Part shown: positions 10,081 through 19,648 of the stretch, one piece after another
How positions within the stretch are numbered: position 1 is the first letter of the stretch
Layout of the letters: each line of letters opens with the position of its first letter
Assembly (NCBI GenBank): GCA_945788625.1
Contig: CALZMQ010000002.1
Location: forward strand, 62,001 to 126,000
DNA from: an uncultured Woeseiaceae bacterium
Lineage (GTDB): Bacteria > Pseudomonadota > Gammaproteobacteria > Steroidobacterales > Woeseiaceae
DNA: 64,000 bases
Direction: 5' to 3'
The notes under the pieces: generated by a model
What the model saw: the letters and a program-made list of their open reading frames with translations, nothing else
Told to the model about the DNA's origin: nothing
The model's database searches: none
Translations under genes and position numbers: made by a program

Positions 10081-10106
10081 TTATGGAACCCCGGGTTCCC
10101 TGGCTG

Positions 10107-10697
10107 TCAGGTGAAAGAGACTTCCGGGGCTTCGCGTACCTCTTCCGATTCGATTTCGAGGAAACTGGCCAGTTTGAAGCTGAAGGAATTCGCAATGACG
10201 TTGTTCGGGAAATTCTCGGCCGTGTTGTTGTAGCTCAACACCGCATCGTTGAAGGCCTGGCGCGAGAAAGCGACCTTGTTCTCGGTAGTCGCGAGTTCCT
10301 CCTGGAACTGCATCATATTTTGATTCGCCTTGAGATCGGGATAAGCTTCCGACAGGGCGAAGAGCCGGCTGAGCACGCCCCCCAGGACACCTTCGGACGC
10401 GCCGAGTTTCTTGATGGCTTCTGCGTTGGCCGGATCGGCTTTGGCGGCGTCCAGGCTGGATACTGCGTCGTTTCGGGCTTTTATGACGGCTTCGAGGGTT
10501 TCGCGCTCGTGTTTCATGTAACCCTTGACGGCCTCGACCAGGTTCGGAATCAGGTCGTGGCGCCGGGTCAGCTGCACGTCGATCTGAGCGAAGCCGTTTC
10601 TGACACGATTTCGTTCATTGATGAGACGGTTGTAGATGCCAATCGCCCAGAACACAATCACGGCTATTACGCCCAGGAAAATCAGGAATGCAGTCAC
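10107..10697 (-). CDS. lemA: LemA family protein
   Basis: A single N-terminal membrane helix (TAFLIFLGVIAVIVFWAIGI) is followed by the conserved LemA coiled-helix domain (NRLINERNRVRNGFAQIDVQ, RRHDLIPNLVEAVKGYMKHE). I place the start at the GTG at 10697 because a GAGGAG lies 7 bases upstream of it, while the longer open frame to 10757 has no such site. That gives about 196 residues. It is the first gene of the minus-strand set with the M48 peptidase. Its start overlaps the start of the divergent apbE by ten bases. Confidence 0.92.
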   Translation of the reverse strand: MTAFLIFLGVIAVIVFWAIGIYNRLINERNRVRNGFAQIDVQLTRRHDLIPNLVEAVKGYMKHERETLEAVIKARNDAVSSLDAAKADPANAEAIKKLGASEGVLGGVLSRLFALSEAYPDLKANQNMMQFQEELATTENKVAFSRQAFNDAVLSYNNTAENFPNNVIANSFSFKLASFLEIESEEVREAPEVSFT

Positions 10698-11728
10698 TGT
10701 CACGCTCCTCGTCGAAGAATCAGCGCACCAAGCATAACTCCCGGCCAGTGCTAACACTAGCGACGCTCCTGCTGCTGTCGTCCTGGTCCGCGGCGGTTGC
10801 GGAATGGGTGAGGGATGCGCGCCCCCTGATGGGCACCGAGGTCAGCGTGCATCTCTGGAGCGACGAACCCGAGGCCGGTCAGCGGGCACTCGAAGACGTT
10901 TTCGACGAGGCGGCACGCATCGATCGGCTAATGAGCACTTACAAGGACGAGAGTGAAATATCGGAGATCAACCGCGTTGCCGCTGATCGTCCCGTGGCAG
11001 TCGGTAATGAGTTGTTCGGGTTGATACAACGGTCGCTGGATATCTCAGTCCTCACGCTGGGCGCATTCGACATCACCTACGACAGCGTCGGGCAGCACTA
11101 CGATTTCAGATCGCGACAGAGGCCCGATGCCGACACCGTCGAGTCCGAGCTTGCCAACATCGACTATCGTTACGTGCGGCTCGATCGCGCAGCGGGCACC
11201 GTCTGTTTCCAGAAGCAGGGCGTGCGCATCAACCTTGGCGGCATTGCCAAGGGATACGTCGTCGAGCGTGGCGTTGAAATCCTAAGGAAGCACGGCATCG
11301 AAAATGCCATCGTCACGGCGGGCGGCGACTCCAGGTTGCTCGGCGACCGCCGCGGGCGTCCCTGGGTGGTCGGTATTCGCGACCCCAGGAACGACGGGCA
11401 AGTGGCCATCTCGGTGCCGCTAGCAGACGAAGCCATTTCAACGTCGGGCGACTACGAGCGCTATTTCGACGAAGACGGCACCCGTTACCACCACATTATT
11501 CAGCCGAGCACCGGTAATCCTGCGAGCGGCGTGCACAGTGCGACAGTGTTCGGGCCGGACGCGGTTTTCACCGACGCGCTGTCGACCTCGGTATTCGTCA
11601 TGGGCGTCGACAAAGGCCTCACACTGATCGCGACGCTGCCGGATTACGAAAGCATCGTGATCGATTCCAACGGCAACGTTTACTATTCCGACGGGCTGCA
11701 ACAGCCCGAAGCAGAGTCGTTCGAGTAG
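10688..11728 (+). CDS. apbE: FAD:protein FMN transferase (ApbE)
   Basis: A Sec signal peptide (hydrophobic VLTLATLLLLSSWSAAVA) leads into an ApbE domain of about 305 residues. Landmarks are RPLMGTEVSV, GAFDITYDSV, the GGIAKGYVVERG helix, AGGDSRLLG, and the C-terminal DALSTSVFVMG that binds metal and FAD. The enzyme attaches FMN to Thr residues of exported flavoproteins such as NqrB/C or RnfD/G. No such target is in this window. The ATG at 10688 gives a long n-region, and a GTG at 10748 would start nearer the hydrophobic core. Confidence 0.94.
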   Translation: MQSLSRSSSKNQRTKHNSRPVLTLATLLLLSSWSAAVAEWVRDARPLMGTEVSVHLWSDEPEAGQRALEDVFDEAARIDRLMSTYKDESEISEINRVAADRPVAVGNELFGLIQRSLDISVLTLGAFDITYDSVGQHYDFRSRQRPDADTVESELANIDYRYVRLDRAAGTVCFQKQGVRINLGGIAKGYVVERGVEILRKHGIENAIVTAGGDSRLLGDRRGRPWVVGIRDPRNDGQVAISVPLADEAISTSGDYERYFDEDGTRYHHIIQPSTGNPASGVHSATVFGPDAVFTDALSTSVFVMGVDKGLTLIATLPDYESIVIDSNGNVYYSDGLQQPEAESFE

Positions 11729-12042
11729 TCAAAAAAAATCCCCGAATGTCGCCGAAAGGCGACGGATTTTCACTTCAAATTCAGCTTCATACGCCTATTA
11801 TAGGTTGAAGATTCCGGCTGAATAAAAACTTCGGGAAGAACCGCAATTTAACGTAATCTGTGACGTTTGCGGGGCTTACCTGTCTGAAAAGCCGGGGCGT
11901 CATTATGTTTAGGAAATACGGGCATTTGTGACGATTATCACGGCCCGGGGCGGCGGCGACTGTCACCATTCAGGATTGAATAGTGCCGCGAGTGGCGCAT
12001 TCCAATGGAAGGAATCGGGCAAGCAAAACAAGGAACAGACGG
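11729..12042. other. intergenic stretch between apbE and the envelope-machine operon
   Basis: It holds a hairpin soon after apbE and otherwise AT-richer sequence. A Shine-Dalgarno AAGGA lies at about 12030, just before the TlpA-like gene. The promoter of the downstream operon should lie here, but no clear -35/-10 pair could be assigned. No convincing gene or RNA was seen. Confidence 0.6.
11733..11770. terminator. hairpin terminator after apbE
   Basis: A GTCGCC-GAAA-GGCGAC stem-loop at 11748-11763 is flanked by an A-rich run (aaaaaaaatcc) on the left and GGATTTT on the right. These flanks can also pair, so it may terminate transcription from either side. The GNRA-type loop and position 20 bases after the apbE stop support this. 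Confidence 0.6.
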
Positions 12043-12540
<498 letters not shown>

Positions 12541-12544
12541 AGCG

Positions 12545-13141
12545 GTGACAAAGACACTTATCGGCCTCACGGCACTATTGACACTCGCGTTCAGCACGGC
12601 CGCGTCCGCACAAGACGTGGCGCCGATGGACGCCGATTCGGCGTTGGCGGAGGCACAGAGTGCAGAGGCCGCCGAGTCTGAGTCACGCGAACAATTCCGC
12701 AGCCTCGACCAGGATGTGCAGACTCTCAAGAAGGAAGTCCTCGATCTCAACCGGGACCTGTTCTTGCTTGAAGAGGAGCTGCTGTTTCCGGCGAACTCAC
12801 AAGTCGCTTTCTTCATCTCCATGGACGTCGGCGAGTACTTCGAGCTCGATTCCGTGAACATCAAGATCGATGGCAAGGAAGTCGCGAACTACCTGTATAC
12901 GGCGCGCGAGGCCGACGCGCTTATTCGCGGCGGTGTGCACCGTGTTCACATGGCAAACCTGAAAACCGGTGAGCACGAGCTGGTTGCAATTTTCACGGGC
13001 GAGGGTCCTCACGTTCGCGATTACCGCCGTGGCGCCACCATGACCTTCGACAAGGGTATCGGCGCCAAGTATGTCGAACTCGAGATCACGGACCGCGTCA
13101 AGAAGCAGCAGCCTGAATTCGTCATCAAGGAATGGGAGTGA
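12545..13141 (+). CDS. conserved secreted coiled-coil protein of the envelope-machine locus
   Basis: This 198-residue protein has a signal peptide (MTKTLIGLTALLTLAFSTAASA). A coiled-coil of about 40 residues follows (REQFRSLDQDVQTLKKEVLD onward). The beta-rich C-terminal domain contains FFISMDVGEYFELDSVNIKI and GVHRVHMANLKTGEHEL. I recognise this as a conserved hypothetical that accompanies ExbB/ExbD/TPR loci in Gammaproteobacteria, from memory rather than a search. No catalytic motif is seen. Its stop is 3 bases from the next start, so it is translated with the TPR genes. It probably acts as a periplasmic structural component. Confidence 0.8.
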   Translation: MTKTLIGLTALLTLAFSTAASAQDVAPMDADSALAEAQSAEAAESESREQFRSLDQDVQTLKKEVLDLNRDLFLLEEELLFPANSQVAFFISMDVGEYFELDSVNIKIDGKEVANYLYTAREADALIRGGVHRVHMANLKTGEHELVAIFTGEGPHVRDYRRGATMTFDKGIGAKYVELEITDRVKKQQPEFVIKEWE

Positions 13142-13144
13142 TCT

Positions 13145-15019
13145 TTGCCTTCAGGCCGCGCAATAGTTAGTTGCTTGTGTTTGTTGTCGGTGCTGGTCGG
13201 GCCGACGCAGGTCGCCCGGGCAGCCAGCGATGGATCCGATCCCATCGTCGTCAAGGACCCGCATTACGGCGAGGTCCTGTTTCATTTCTATCAGGAAGAC
13301 TATTTCCCTGCGATCGTCCGCGTAATGGCGGCGAAAGAACGGCAACAACTCGATGATCACGTAGACGAGGCGGAACTGCTGCTTGGTGGCATGTACCTGT
13401 CGTACGGGCATCACCTCGAAGCCGCACAGATTTTCGAACGCCTGCTCGCCGACAACGTTGCGCCGGAGATTCGCGATCGCACCTGGTTTTTCCTCGCCAA
13501 GATCTGGTATCAGCGCGGCTATCTCGACAAGTCGCAGGAGGCTCTGGGTTATATAGAGCGCGAATTGCCCAAAAACCTGCAGCGCGAAGCGTTGATGCTC
13601 GAAGCCCAGATACTGATCGATGCCGGCGACTACGACGGCGCCATTGCGTTGCTGCGAAACTGGAAGGGCAGGACGGAATGGGCGAGCTACGCGAAATTCA
13701 ACGTTGGTGTCGCGCTGGTGCGCAGCGGACGCGTTGACGAAGCGGCTCGCCTGCTCGACGACCTGGGAGATCTCAATCCCTTCAACGAAGAACTGACGTC
13801 GTTGCGCGACAAGGCCAATCTGGCGCTCGGTTACGCCCTGTTGCAGGACGGCCAGCCCACCGCCGCGAAATCGCCATTGCAACGCGTGCGCCTCGAGGGC
13901 CCGTTTTCGAACAAGGCGCTGTTGGGGGTCGGCTGGGCCGATGCCGAGGTGCAGAACTACCAGCGCGCCCTGGTGCCGTGGATGGAGTTGCGCAGCCGAG
14001 ACCTGCTCGATTCCGCTGTTCAGGAATCCATGCTCGCGATCCCGTATGCGATGGCGAAGCTCGATTCGATCAACCAGGCCGCAGACCACTACCTGAACGC
14101 CATCGAAGCGTTTTACGAGGAGACCAATCGCCTCGACCGGACGATCCGGCATATCGAGTCGGGCGACATGTTCGAGGAGTTTCTCGAGGACGATCCACTC
14201 GACAGCACCGGCTGGTACTGGCGTCTCGAGGAACTACCGGAAGGCCCCGAGGCTCGCTACCTCTTTCACGTTCTGGCGACGCATGAATTCCAGGAAGGTC
14301 TCAAGAACTACCGTGATCTGAGTTACCTGTACCGGAACCTCGATGACTGGCAACAGAACGTCGACGTATACGCGAATATGCTGGAAACGCGCAAGGAAGC
14401 GTATGCGCAACGTTTACCGCGAGTCCAGGATGCGCTCGGGCGGGCCGATCTCGACGGCATGGTCAGCCGCAAGCTCGAATACGATTCATTGTTGAACAAC
14501 ATCGAACAAAGCCGCGACTGGCTCGCACTGGCGACCCGGTCCGAGTTCGAGATGTGGGGCGAAATCACGGGACTCGAGAACACGCCGGCGCTACGCGCCG
14601 ACATTCCCGAGGCGCGGGAAGTTCGTGACAAGATCGCCCTGTTGAAAGGTGTGTTGCAGTGGCAACTCGAACGCGACTTCGGCGACCGCCTGTGGCGCAT
14701 ACGGCGTAATCTTCGCCAGGCAGGAGAGGCGCTGGTCGCAACGCAACGCTCACGTCGCCAGATCGATGAGACGATGCGGCTCGAACCGCTGCGCTTCGAG
14801 GAACTCAGCGACCGCGTCTATGGACTCGGGCCACGGATCGAGAGCAGGAAAATGCAGGTGGAAGACGCGCTGTCCAAACAGCGTGTATTCCTGCAGTCGA
14901 TTGCGGTCGGAGAGCTCCAGGCGCAGAAGCAGCGTCTCGATATCTACACCGTGCAGGCGCGCTTCGCGCTGGCCGCGATATACGACATTGCCGCGACGGT
15001 GGGCGAGGTATCGGAATGA
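13145..15019 (+). CDS. secreted TPR protein of the envelope machine (first of two)
   Basis: The 624-residue protein starts at a TTG (13145) with GGGAG about 8 bases upstream. It has a signal peptide ending near VARA-AS. Residues about 40-420 contain degenerate tetratricopeptide helices (YGHHLEAAQIFERLL, GYLDKSQEALGYIE, FSNKALLGVGWADAEVQNYQ). The last 150 residues are charged and probably form a coiled coil. TPR arrays are protein-docking scaffolds. The ATGA overlap with the following, larger TPR gene indicates translational coupling. The order (two large TPR proteins, a TPR lipoprotein, then ExbB and ExbD) recalls the Glt core of Myxococcus. Confidence 0.88.
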   Translation: MPSGRAIVSCLCLLSVLVGPTQVARAASDGSDPIVVKDPHYGEVLFHFYQEDYFPAIVRVMAAKERQQLDDHVDEAELLLGGMYLSYGHHLEAAQIFERLLADNVAPEIRDRTWFFLAKIWYQRGYLDKSQEALGYIERELPKNLQREALMLEAQILIDAGDYDGAIALLRNWKGRTEWASYAKFNVGVALVRSGRVDEAARLLDDLGDLNPFNEELTSLRDKANLALGYALLQDGQPTAAKSPLQRVRLEGPFSNKALLGVGWADAEVQNYQRALVPWMELRSRDLLDSAVQESMLAIPYAMAKLDSINQAADHYLNAIEAFYEETNRLDRTIRHIESGDMFEEFLEDDPLDSTGWYWRLEELPEGPEARYLFHVLATHEFQEGLKNYRDLSYLYRNLDDWQQNVDVYANMLETRKEAYAQRLPRVQDALGRADLDGMVSRKLEYDSLLNNIEQSRDWLALATRSEFEMWGEITGLENTPALRADIPEAREVRDKIALLKGVLQWQLERDFGDRLWRIRRNLRQAGEALVATQRSRRQIDETMRLEPLRFEELSDRVYGLGPRIESRKMQVEDALSKQRVFLQSIAVGELQAQKQRLDIYTVQARFALAAIYDIAATVGEVSE

Positions 15020-17832
15020 AGATGCATCGCTACCTGATGATGACGTTGCTGGCACTCGTGTTGAGCGCGCCGTCGGCGAACGCAAAGGTCAAGGAAAAGG
15101 ACACGATCAAGAGCCTTGAGAAAAAGACCGTGAAGATTCGCCCCGGCAAGGTCATTCTCGACAGTTCCGACCTGGCGCGTGACAATTACCGCGCTTTCCT
15201 CGACCTGGTGTCCGACGACCCGGAATTGCGTGCCGAAGCAATGCGTCGTCTCGGCGACCTCGAACTCGAGGCAACCGAGGCGGACCAGCTGGCGGACAAC
15301 ATCGAGTCACTGGACATAGCCGGTTACGACAATGCCGTCGGTCTGTACCAGCAGCTGCTCGAGGCGTATCCCGATTATCGTCGCAACGACACGGTGTTGT
15401 ATCAACTGGCGCGCGCATATGAGATCGGCGGGCGCACCGACGAAGCACTGACGGTCCTGGACGAGTTGGTAACCAAGTTCCCGGATACCGCATTGATCGA
15501 CGAGGTGCAGTTTCGCCGTGGCGAAATGCTGTTCCTGCGCAAACGCTACAACGATTCCGAAAAGGCCTACCAGGTCGTCCGGCAATTCGGCGAAGAGTCG
15601 CGGTTCTATGAGCAGTCGCTATACAAACTCGGTTGGTCGCAGTTCAAGCTGGCCTGGCACGAGGACAGCCTGGAGCCGTTCTTCGAACTGCTCGACCGGA
15701 AGATCAAGGACGTCGAACTGGGCGAGGGCGACGAGAGACTCACCGGCCTGAAGCGTGCAGAGCGTGAACTCGTTGAAGACACCTTCCGTGTCCTGAGTAT
15801 CAGCTTCTCCTACATGGAAGGAGCGGAGAGCATCGACGCGTTTCTCGACAAGCGCGACAATCCTGAATACAGCTATGTCATCTACAGCAATCTCGGCGAC
15901 CTGTATCTGGAGAAAGAGCGATACGTCGACGCCGCCGAGACCTACGAGGCATTCGTCGCGCAGGATCCTTTCCACCCCAAGGCTCCCATACTCCAGGTCG
16001 AAGTCATCGAGGCCTATAAACGCGGCGGATTTCCGACGCTGGTCCTCGAAGGCAAGAAGGGCTTTGTCGAGCGCTACGGCATGGACGGAGAGTTCTGGGT
16101 GCGCAATCCGCCCGAGGAAAACCAGGCGGTGGCCGGGCACCTCAAGAACAACCTGAACGACCTGGCGCAGTACTACCACGCCGAAGCGCAGCGGGATGGC
16201 AAGAAGAGCGACTACCAGCAGGCGGCAAACTGGTATCGCAAGTACCTGGCCTATTTCCCCGGTGAGCCGGACAGCGCGAATACGAACTTCCTGCTCGCGG
16301 AAATCCTGTTCGAAAGCGAGAACTACCGGGCTGCGACCGCGGAATACGAGCGTACGGCCTACGGTTACATCGATCACGAGAAGTCGGCCGAAGCCGGCTA
16401 TGCAGCCATCCTTTCCTATCGCGAGCACGAAAAGTCACTTTCCGGGGCACAGAAAGACGAATGGCACCAGCAGTACCTCGACAGTGGCCTGAAGTTTGCC
16501 GATACCTATCCCGAGCATCCGGAGTCGGGCGCGGTATTGACGACCGTCGCCGAGGACCTGTTCGGCCAGGACCAGTTCGACCTGGCGATCGCCGTGGGCC
16601 AGGCCGTGGTCGCCAAGCAACCTCCGGTGGGTCCCAAGCTCGCACGCACGGCGTGGACGGTTATCGCACATTCGCAATTCGACCTCGATAACTTCGCCGC
16701 CGCCGAGACCGCGTACTACAGCCTGAGGAACTTCACGCCGGCCGACGATGCCACGGCTTCCCAGGAGATCAAGGATCGCGTCGCGTCGTCCATATACAAA
16801 CAGGGCGAGCAGGCACGAGATGCCGGCGACCTGGAGACGGCAGTCACTCATTTCACGCGTCTTGGCCAGGCCGTGCCGGATTCGGATATTCGGGCGACCG
16901 CCGAGTACGATGCGGCGGCGGCGCTTATCAATTTGCAGGCATGGGACCGGGCGTCGGGCGTTCTGGAAAAATTCCGGCGCGACTATCCCGACAGCGAATT
17001 TGCTGACGACGTGACACAGAAACTGGCCGTCACCTACCTCGAGTCGGGGCAGGCGGACCAGGCGGCTGCCGAATTCGAGCGCATTGCCGCCACCGATTCG
17101 AGCCCGGAAGACGTACGGCGTGAGGCCTTGTGGAAAGCGTCCGACCTTTACAAGCAGACGGGCACGATTGCCAGCGAGCGGCGCGTGCTGAACGACATTA
17201 TCGTGCGTTACCCGAACCCTCTGGCAGAGTCGATCGAGGCGCGTTTCCGCCTGCTCGAGATTGCCAGGCAGACTGGCAACGAGCAGGAACGCGTGGCCCG
17301 GCTCGAGGACCTCGTGAAGGTCGACGCGACGGCGGGTGCACAACGATCGGATCGTACGCGCTTCCTGGCAGCGACAGCTTCCCTGGAACTCGCCGAGCCG
17401 GTGCGCAAGCGATTCGAAGTCGTGAAGCTGACGCAGCCGCTTGCCGACAGCCTGAAACTCAAGAAATCCTTGATGGAAGACGTTATTAGCGCCTATTCGG
17501 ATGCGGCCGATTACGGCGTCGCGGATGTGACCACGGCAGCGACCTTCCGCCTGGGCGAAGTCTACGAGCAGTTCAGTTCCGATCTGCTGGATTCCGACCG
17601 CCCGGCGAGTCTCGAAGCCGACGCACTCGAGCAATACGAGTTGCTGCTCGAGGAACAGGCATACCCGTTCGAGGAAAAAGCGATCGACCTGTACAAGGCG
17701 AACGCCGCCAGGGCGCCGGACGGCGTCTACGACGAGTGGGTACGCAAAAGTTTTCACCGACTGGCCGGCCTGATGCCGGCGCGGTACGCAAAGAGGGAGC
17801 GCAGCGAAGATGTTGTTACAGCGCTTTATTGA
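15016..17832 (+). CDS. large secreted TPR protein of the envelope machine (GltD/AgmU-like by context)
   Basis: The 938-residue protein has a signal peptide (about 1-23) followed by TPR helices over almost its whole length. Examples are DNAVGLYQQLLEAYPDYRRN, ERYVDAAETYEAFVAQDPFH, DQFDLAIAVGQAVVAKQ and GQADQAAAEFERIA. The array would make a long periplasmic superhelix. It overlaps the preceding gene by 4 bases and the following lipoprotein gene by 23, so all three are coupled. Family membership with GltD/AgmU is inferred from gene order and architecture, not from alignment. Confidence 0.88.
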   Translation: MKMHRYLMMTLLALVLSAPSANAKVKEKDTIKSLEKKTVKIRPGKVILDSSDLARDNYRAFLDLVSDDPELRAEAMRRLGDLELEATEADQLADNIESLDIAGYDNAVGLYQQLLEAYPDYRRNDTVLYQLARAYEIGGRTDEALTVLDELVTKFPDTALIDEVQFRRGEMLFLRKRYNDSEKAYQVVRQFGEESRFYEQSLYKLGWSQFKLAWHEDSLEPFFELLDRKIKDVELGEGDERLTGLKRAERELVEDTFRVLSISFSYMEGAESIDAFLDKRDNPEYSYVIYSNLGDLYLEKERYVDAAETYEAFVAQDPFHPKAPILQVEVIEAYKRGGFPTLVLEGKKGFVERYGMDGEFWVRNPPEENQAVAGHLKNNLNDLAQYYHAEAQRDGKKSDYQQAANWYRKYLAYFPGEPDSANTNFLLAEILFESENYRAATAEYERTAYGYIDHEKSAEAGYAAILSYREHEKSLSGAQKDEWHQQYLDSGLKFADTYPEHPESGAVLTTVAEDLFGQDQFDLAIAVGQAVVAKQPPVGPKLARTAWTVIAHSQFDLDNFAAAETAYYSLRNFTPADDATASQEIKDRVASSIYKQGEQARDAGDLETAVTHFTRLGQAVPDSDIRATAEYDAAAALINLQAWDRASGVLEKFRRDYPDSEFADDVTQKLAVTYLESGQADQAAAEFERIAATDSSPEDVRREALWKASDLYKQTGTIASERRVLNDIIVRYPNPLAESIEARFRLLEIARQTGNEQERVARLEDLVKVDATAGAQRSDRTRFLAATASLELAEPVRKRFEVVKLTQPLADSLKLKKSLMEDVISAYSDAADYGVADVTTAATFRLGEVYEQFSSDLLDSDRPASLEADALEQYELLLEEQAYPFEEKAIDLYKANAARAPDGVYDEWVRKSFHRLAGLMPARYAKRERSEDVVTALY

Positions 17833-18472
17833 GAACGGACGCATTGCGACAGTCTTGCTGATGTCGTTGATAGTTGCGGCTTGCAGCAGCTCTGGACCGG
17901 CACGGGCCCCGGATTCGGGGACGTCTGCGGGCACAGGTGAGGTCATCGACGGGGAGCAGGCAGGCCCGCTGATTCCGCCGCAGGTGCAGACACTGTACGA
18001 ACAGGCCGCGGCCTCAATGGCGGCCGGCGATTACGTGGACGCGGAACTCCGCTTCAAGGAATTCCTGCTGCAGTACCCGCAATATCCGGGTGCGCACGTG
18101 AATCTGGCCATCATTCATGCGACCAACGAGAATGACGCCGCCACACGGTCCGCTTTGGACGCCGCGCTGGCGCTGGACCCCAATCACCCGGCCGCTTTGA
18201 ACCAATTGGGCATGCTACTTCGCAGAAATGGGAATTTTCTCGAAGCAGAGGCTGCTTATTTGAAGGCCGTCACAGTCAACCCCGACTACGCCTTGGCACA
18301 CTACAACCTGGGCGTCCTTAATGAGTTGTACCTGCAGCGCCTGGACCTGGCACTGCAGCATTTCGAGACCTACCAGAGGGTCGTCGGTGAAGACAAGCAG
18401 GTCGAGAAATGGATAACGGATCTGAGGCGTCGCGTAGCGGCGAGTCAGCGTACGGCAAACGTGGCGGATTGA
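17810..18472 (+). CDS. TPR lipoprotein of the envelope machine (GltE/AglT-like by context)
   Basis: This 220-residue protein carries a lipoprotein signal (LIVAAC, Cys25) and about four TPR motifs between residues 65 and 205 (DYVDAELRFKEFLLQYPQYP, NHPAALNQLGMLLRRNGNF, NPDYALAHYNLGVLNELY). It should sit at the outer membrane facing the periplasm. GAGGGAG lies about 11 bases before the ATG. A TPR lipoprotein next to two TPR giants and an ExbB/ExbD motor matches the architecture of Glt/Agl systems. Confidence 0.88.
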   Translation: MLLQRFIENGRIATVLLMSLIVAACSSSGPARAPDSGTSAGTGEVIDGEQAGPLIPPQVQTLYEQAAASMAAGDYVDAELRFKEFLLQYPQYPGAHVNLAIIHATNENDAATRSALDAALALDPNHPAALNQLGMLLRRNGNFLEAEAAYLKAVTVNPDYALAHYNLGVLNELYLQRLDLALQHFETYQRVVGEDKQVEKWITDLRRRVAASQRTANVAD

Positions 18473-18477
18473 CGGAC

Positions 18478-18951
18478 ATGAATACTGGCGCAACCAGGGT
18501 ATTCGGAACCGGATTCATGCTCGCCATGTTGTTGGCAACGTTTGCCACTTTTGCTCAGGAGGGTGTGGACACGGATGAAGACCTGATGCCTGCGGTCGAC
18601 ACGTCGGCCAGCGAGCAGGGCCCTGCGGAGAACTCCGACCCGGCCCGCAGTGACGAGATCGATGCGCTGCAACCCGGTGTCGAATCGCCCGTACTGGCTG
18701 CCGACGTCCGGCGCAGCACGAGCGGCAATCGGGTCATGGACGAGATCGAGCTTGGTCGTACCGAGATTACGGGCAACCAGGAACTGCCGAAGGTGCTTTA
18801 CATCGTGCCGTGGCAAAAGTCAGACCCGGGTGACCTGATGGGCAGGCCCGTCAACACATTGCTCGACGAGGTGCTCGCACCGATCGACCGGGAAGAGTTT
18901 ATACGGCAGGTCGACTATCACGGTGACCTGTACGGAAACGATCAAAAGTAG
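18478..18951 (+). CDS. small secreted protein of the envelope-machine locus
   Basis: I start this at the ATG at 18478, just after the previous stop, because a signal peptide begins there (GTGFMLAMLLATFATFA). The longer frame from 18409 overlaps the TPR gene. The 158-residue product has an acidic, disordered-looking middle. Its C-terminal block is conserved-looking: LPKVLYIVPWQKSDPGDLMG then VNTLLDEVLAPIDREEF. I have seen this block in similar loci but know no function. Its place between the TPR lipoprotein and the motor genes suggests an adaptor. Confidence 0.78.
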   Translation: MNTGATRVFGTGFMLAMLLATFATFAQEGVDTDEDLMPAVDTSASEQGPAENSDPARSDEIDALQPGVESPVLAADVRRSTSGNRVMDEIELGRTEITGNQELPKVLYIVPWQKSDPGDLMGRPVNTLLDEVLAPIDREEFIRQVDYHGDLYGNDQK

Positions 18952-19003
18952 GCGCGGCATTTTGGCCGCGAATTGAACATTCTGTTTTTAGAGGAGCAGA
19001 CAA

Positions 19004-19645
19004 ATGAGCACAATAGTGCGGTTTTTTCAGGACGGCGGTACCTTCATGTACCCGATCCTGTTTGTATTCGCATTCGGCGCCGCGATCGCAATCGAGCGCT
19101 GGATGTACCTGACCATGTCGGGCGCGAGCAACCGCGCTTTGTGGAAGAAGATCGTGCCTTTCCTGAAGGCCGGCAACTTCCAGGAAGCCGCCGCGCACAC
19201 GGCCAAATCGAAAGCAGCCATCGGCTCGATCCTGACCTACGGCCTTTACCGCGTTAAGTCGGCCCGTCGTCGTGACGATATCGAGAAGGCGATGGAAGAG
19301 AGCCTTATGGAAGTATTGCCGCGGCTCGAGAAACGCACGCACTACATCGCGACGCTGGCCAACGTGGCCACGCTTCTCGGCCTGCTGGGTACGATTATCG
19401 GTCTGATCAATGCGTTCACGGCCGTATCGAATGCGAACCCTGCAGACAAGGCAGACATGCTGTCGGCCTCGATCTCGGTGGCGATGAACACGACCGCATT
19501 CGGCCTGATGGCGGCCATTCCGTTATTGCTTGTGCATGCCTTGCTGCAGACCAAGACCAACGGTCTGGTGGACAGCCTTGAAATGGCGAGCGTCAAGTTC
19601 CTCAACGCCGTTACCGAACGTCAGCTGAAGACAGCTGGAGCGTAA
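19004..19645 (+). CDS. MotA/TolQ/ExbB proton-channel protein
   Basis: The 213-residue inner-membrane protein has the three-helix ExbB/TolQ plan: GTFMYPILFVFAFGAAIAI at about 13-31, NVATLLGLLGTIIGLINAF at about 116-134, and MNTTAFGLMAAIPLLLVHAL at about 160-179. The Thr-containing helices two and three line the proton path in the family. A strong GAGGAG precedes the ATG. With the two ExbD proteins that follow it would form the stator that converts proton flow into force. A 52-base gap before it may hold an internal promoter, although none is clear. Confidence 0.95.
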   Translation: MSTIVRFFQDGGTFMYPILFVFAFGAAIAIERWMYLTMSGASNRALWKKIVPFLKAGNFQEAAAHTAKSKAAIGSILTYGLYRVKSARRRDDIEKAMEESLMEVLPRLEKRTHYIATLANVATLLGLLGTIIGLINAFTAVSNANPADKADMLSASISVAMNTTAFGLMAAIPLLLVHALLQTKTNGLVDSLEMASVKFLNAVTERQLKTAGA

Positions 19646-19648
19646 GAC

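Noticed and set aside
16435..17946. 503-residue minus-strand frame opposite the large TPR gene
   Set aside because: It mirrors the codon pattern of the TPR gene in high-GC DNA, has no start signal, and its composition is not protein-like.
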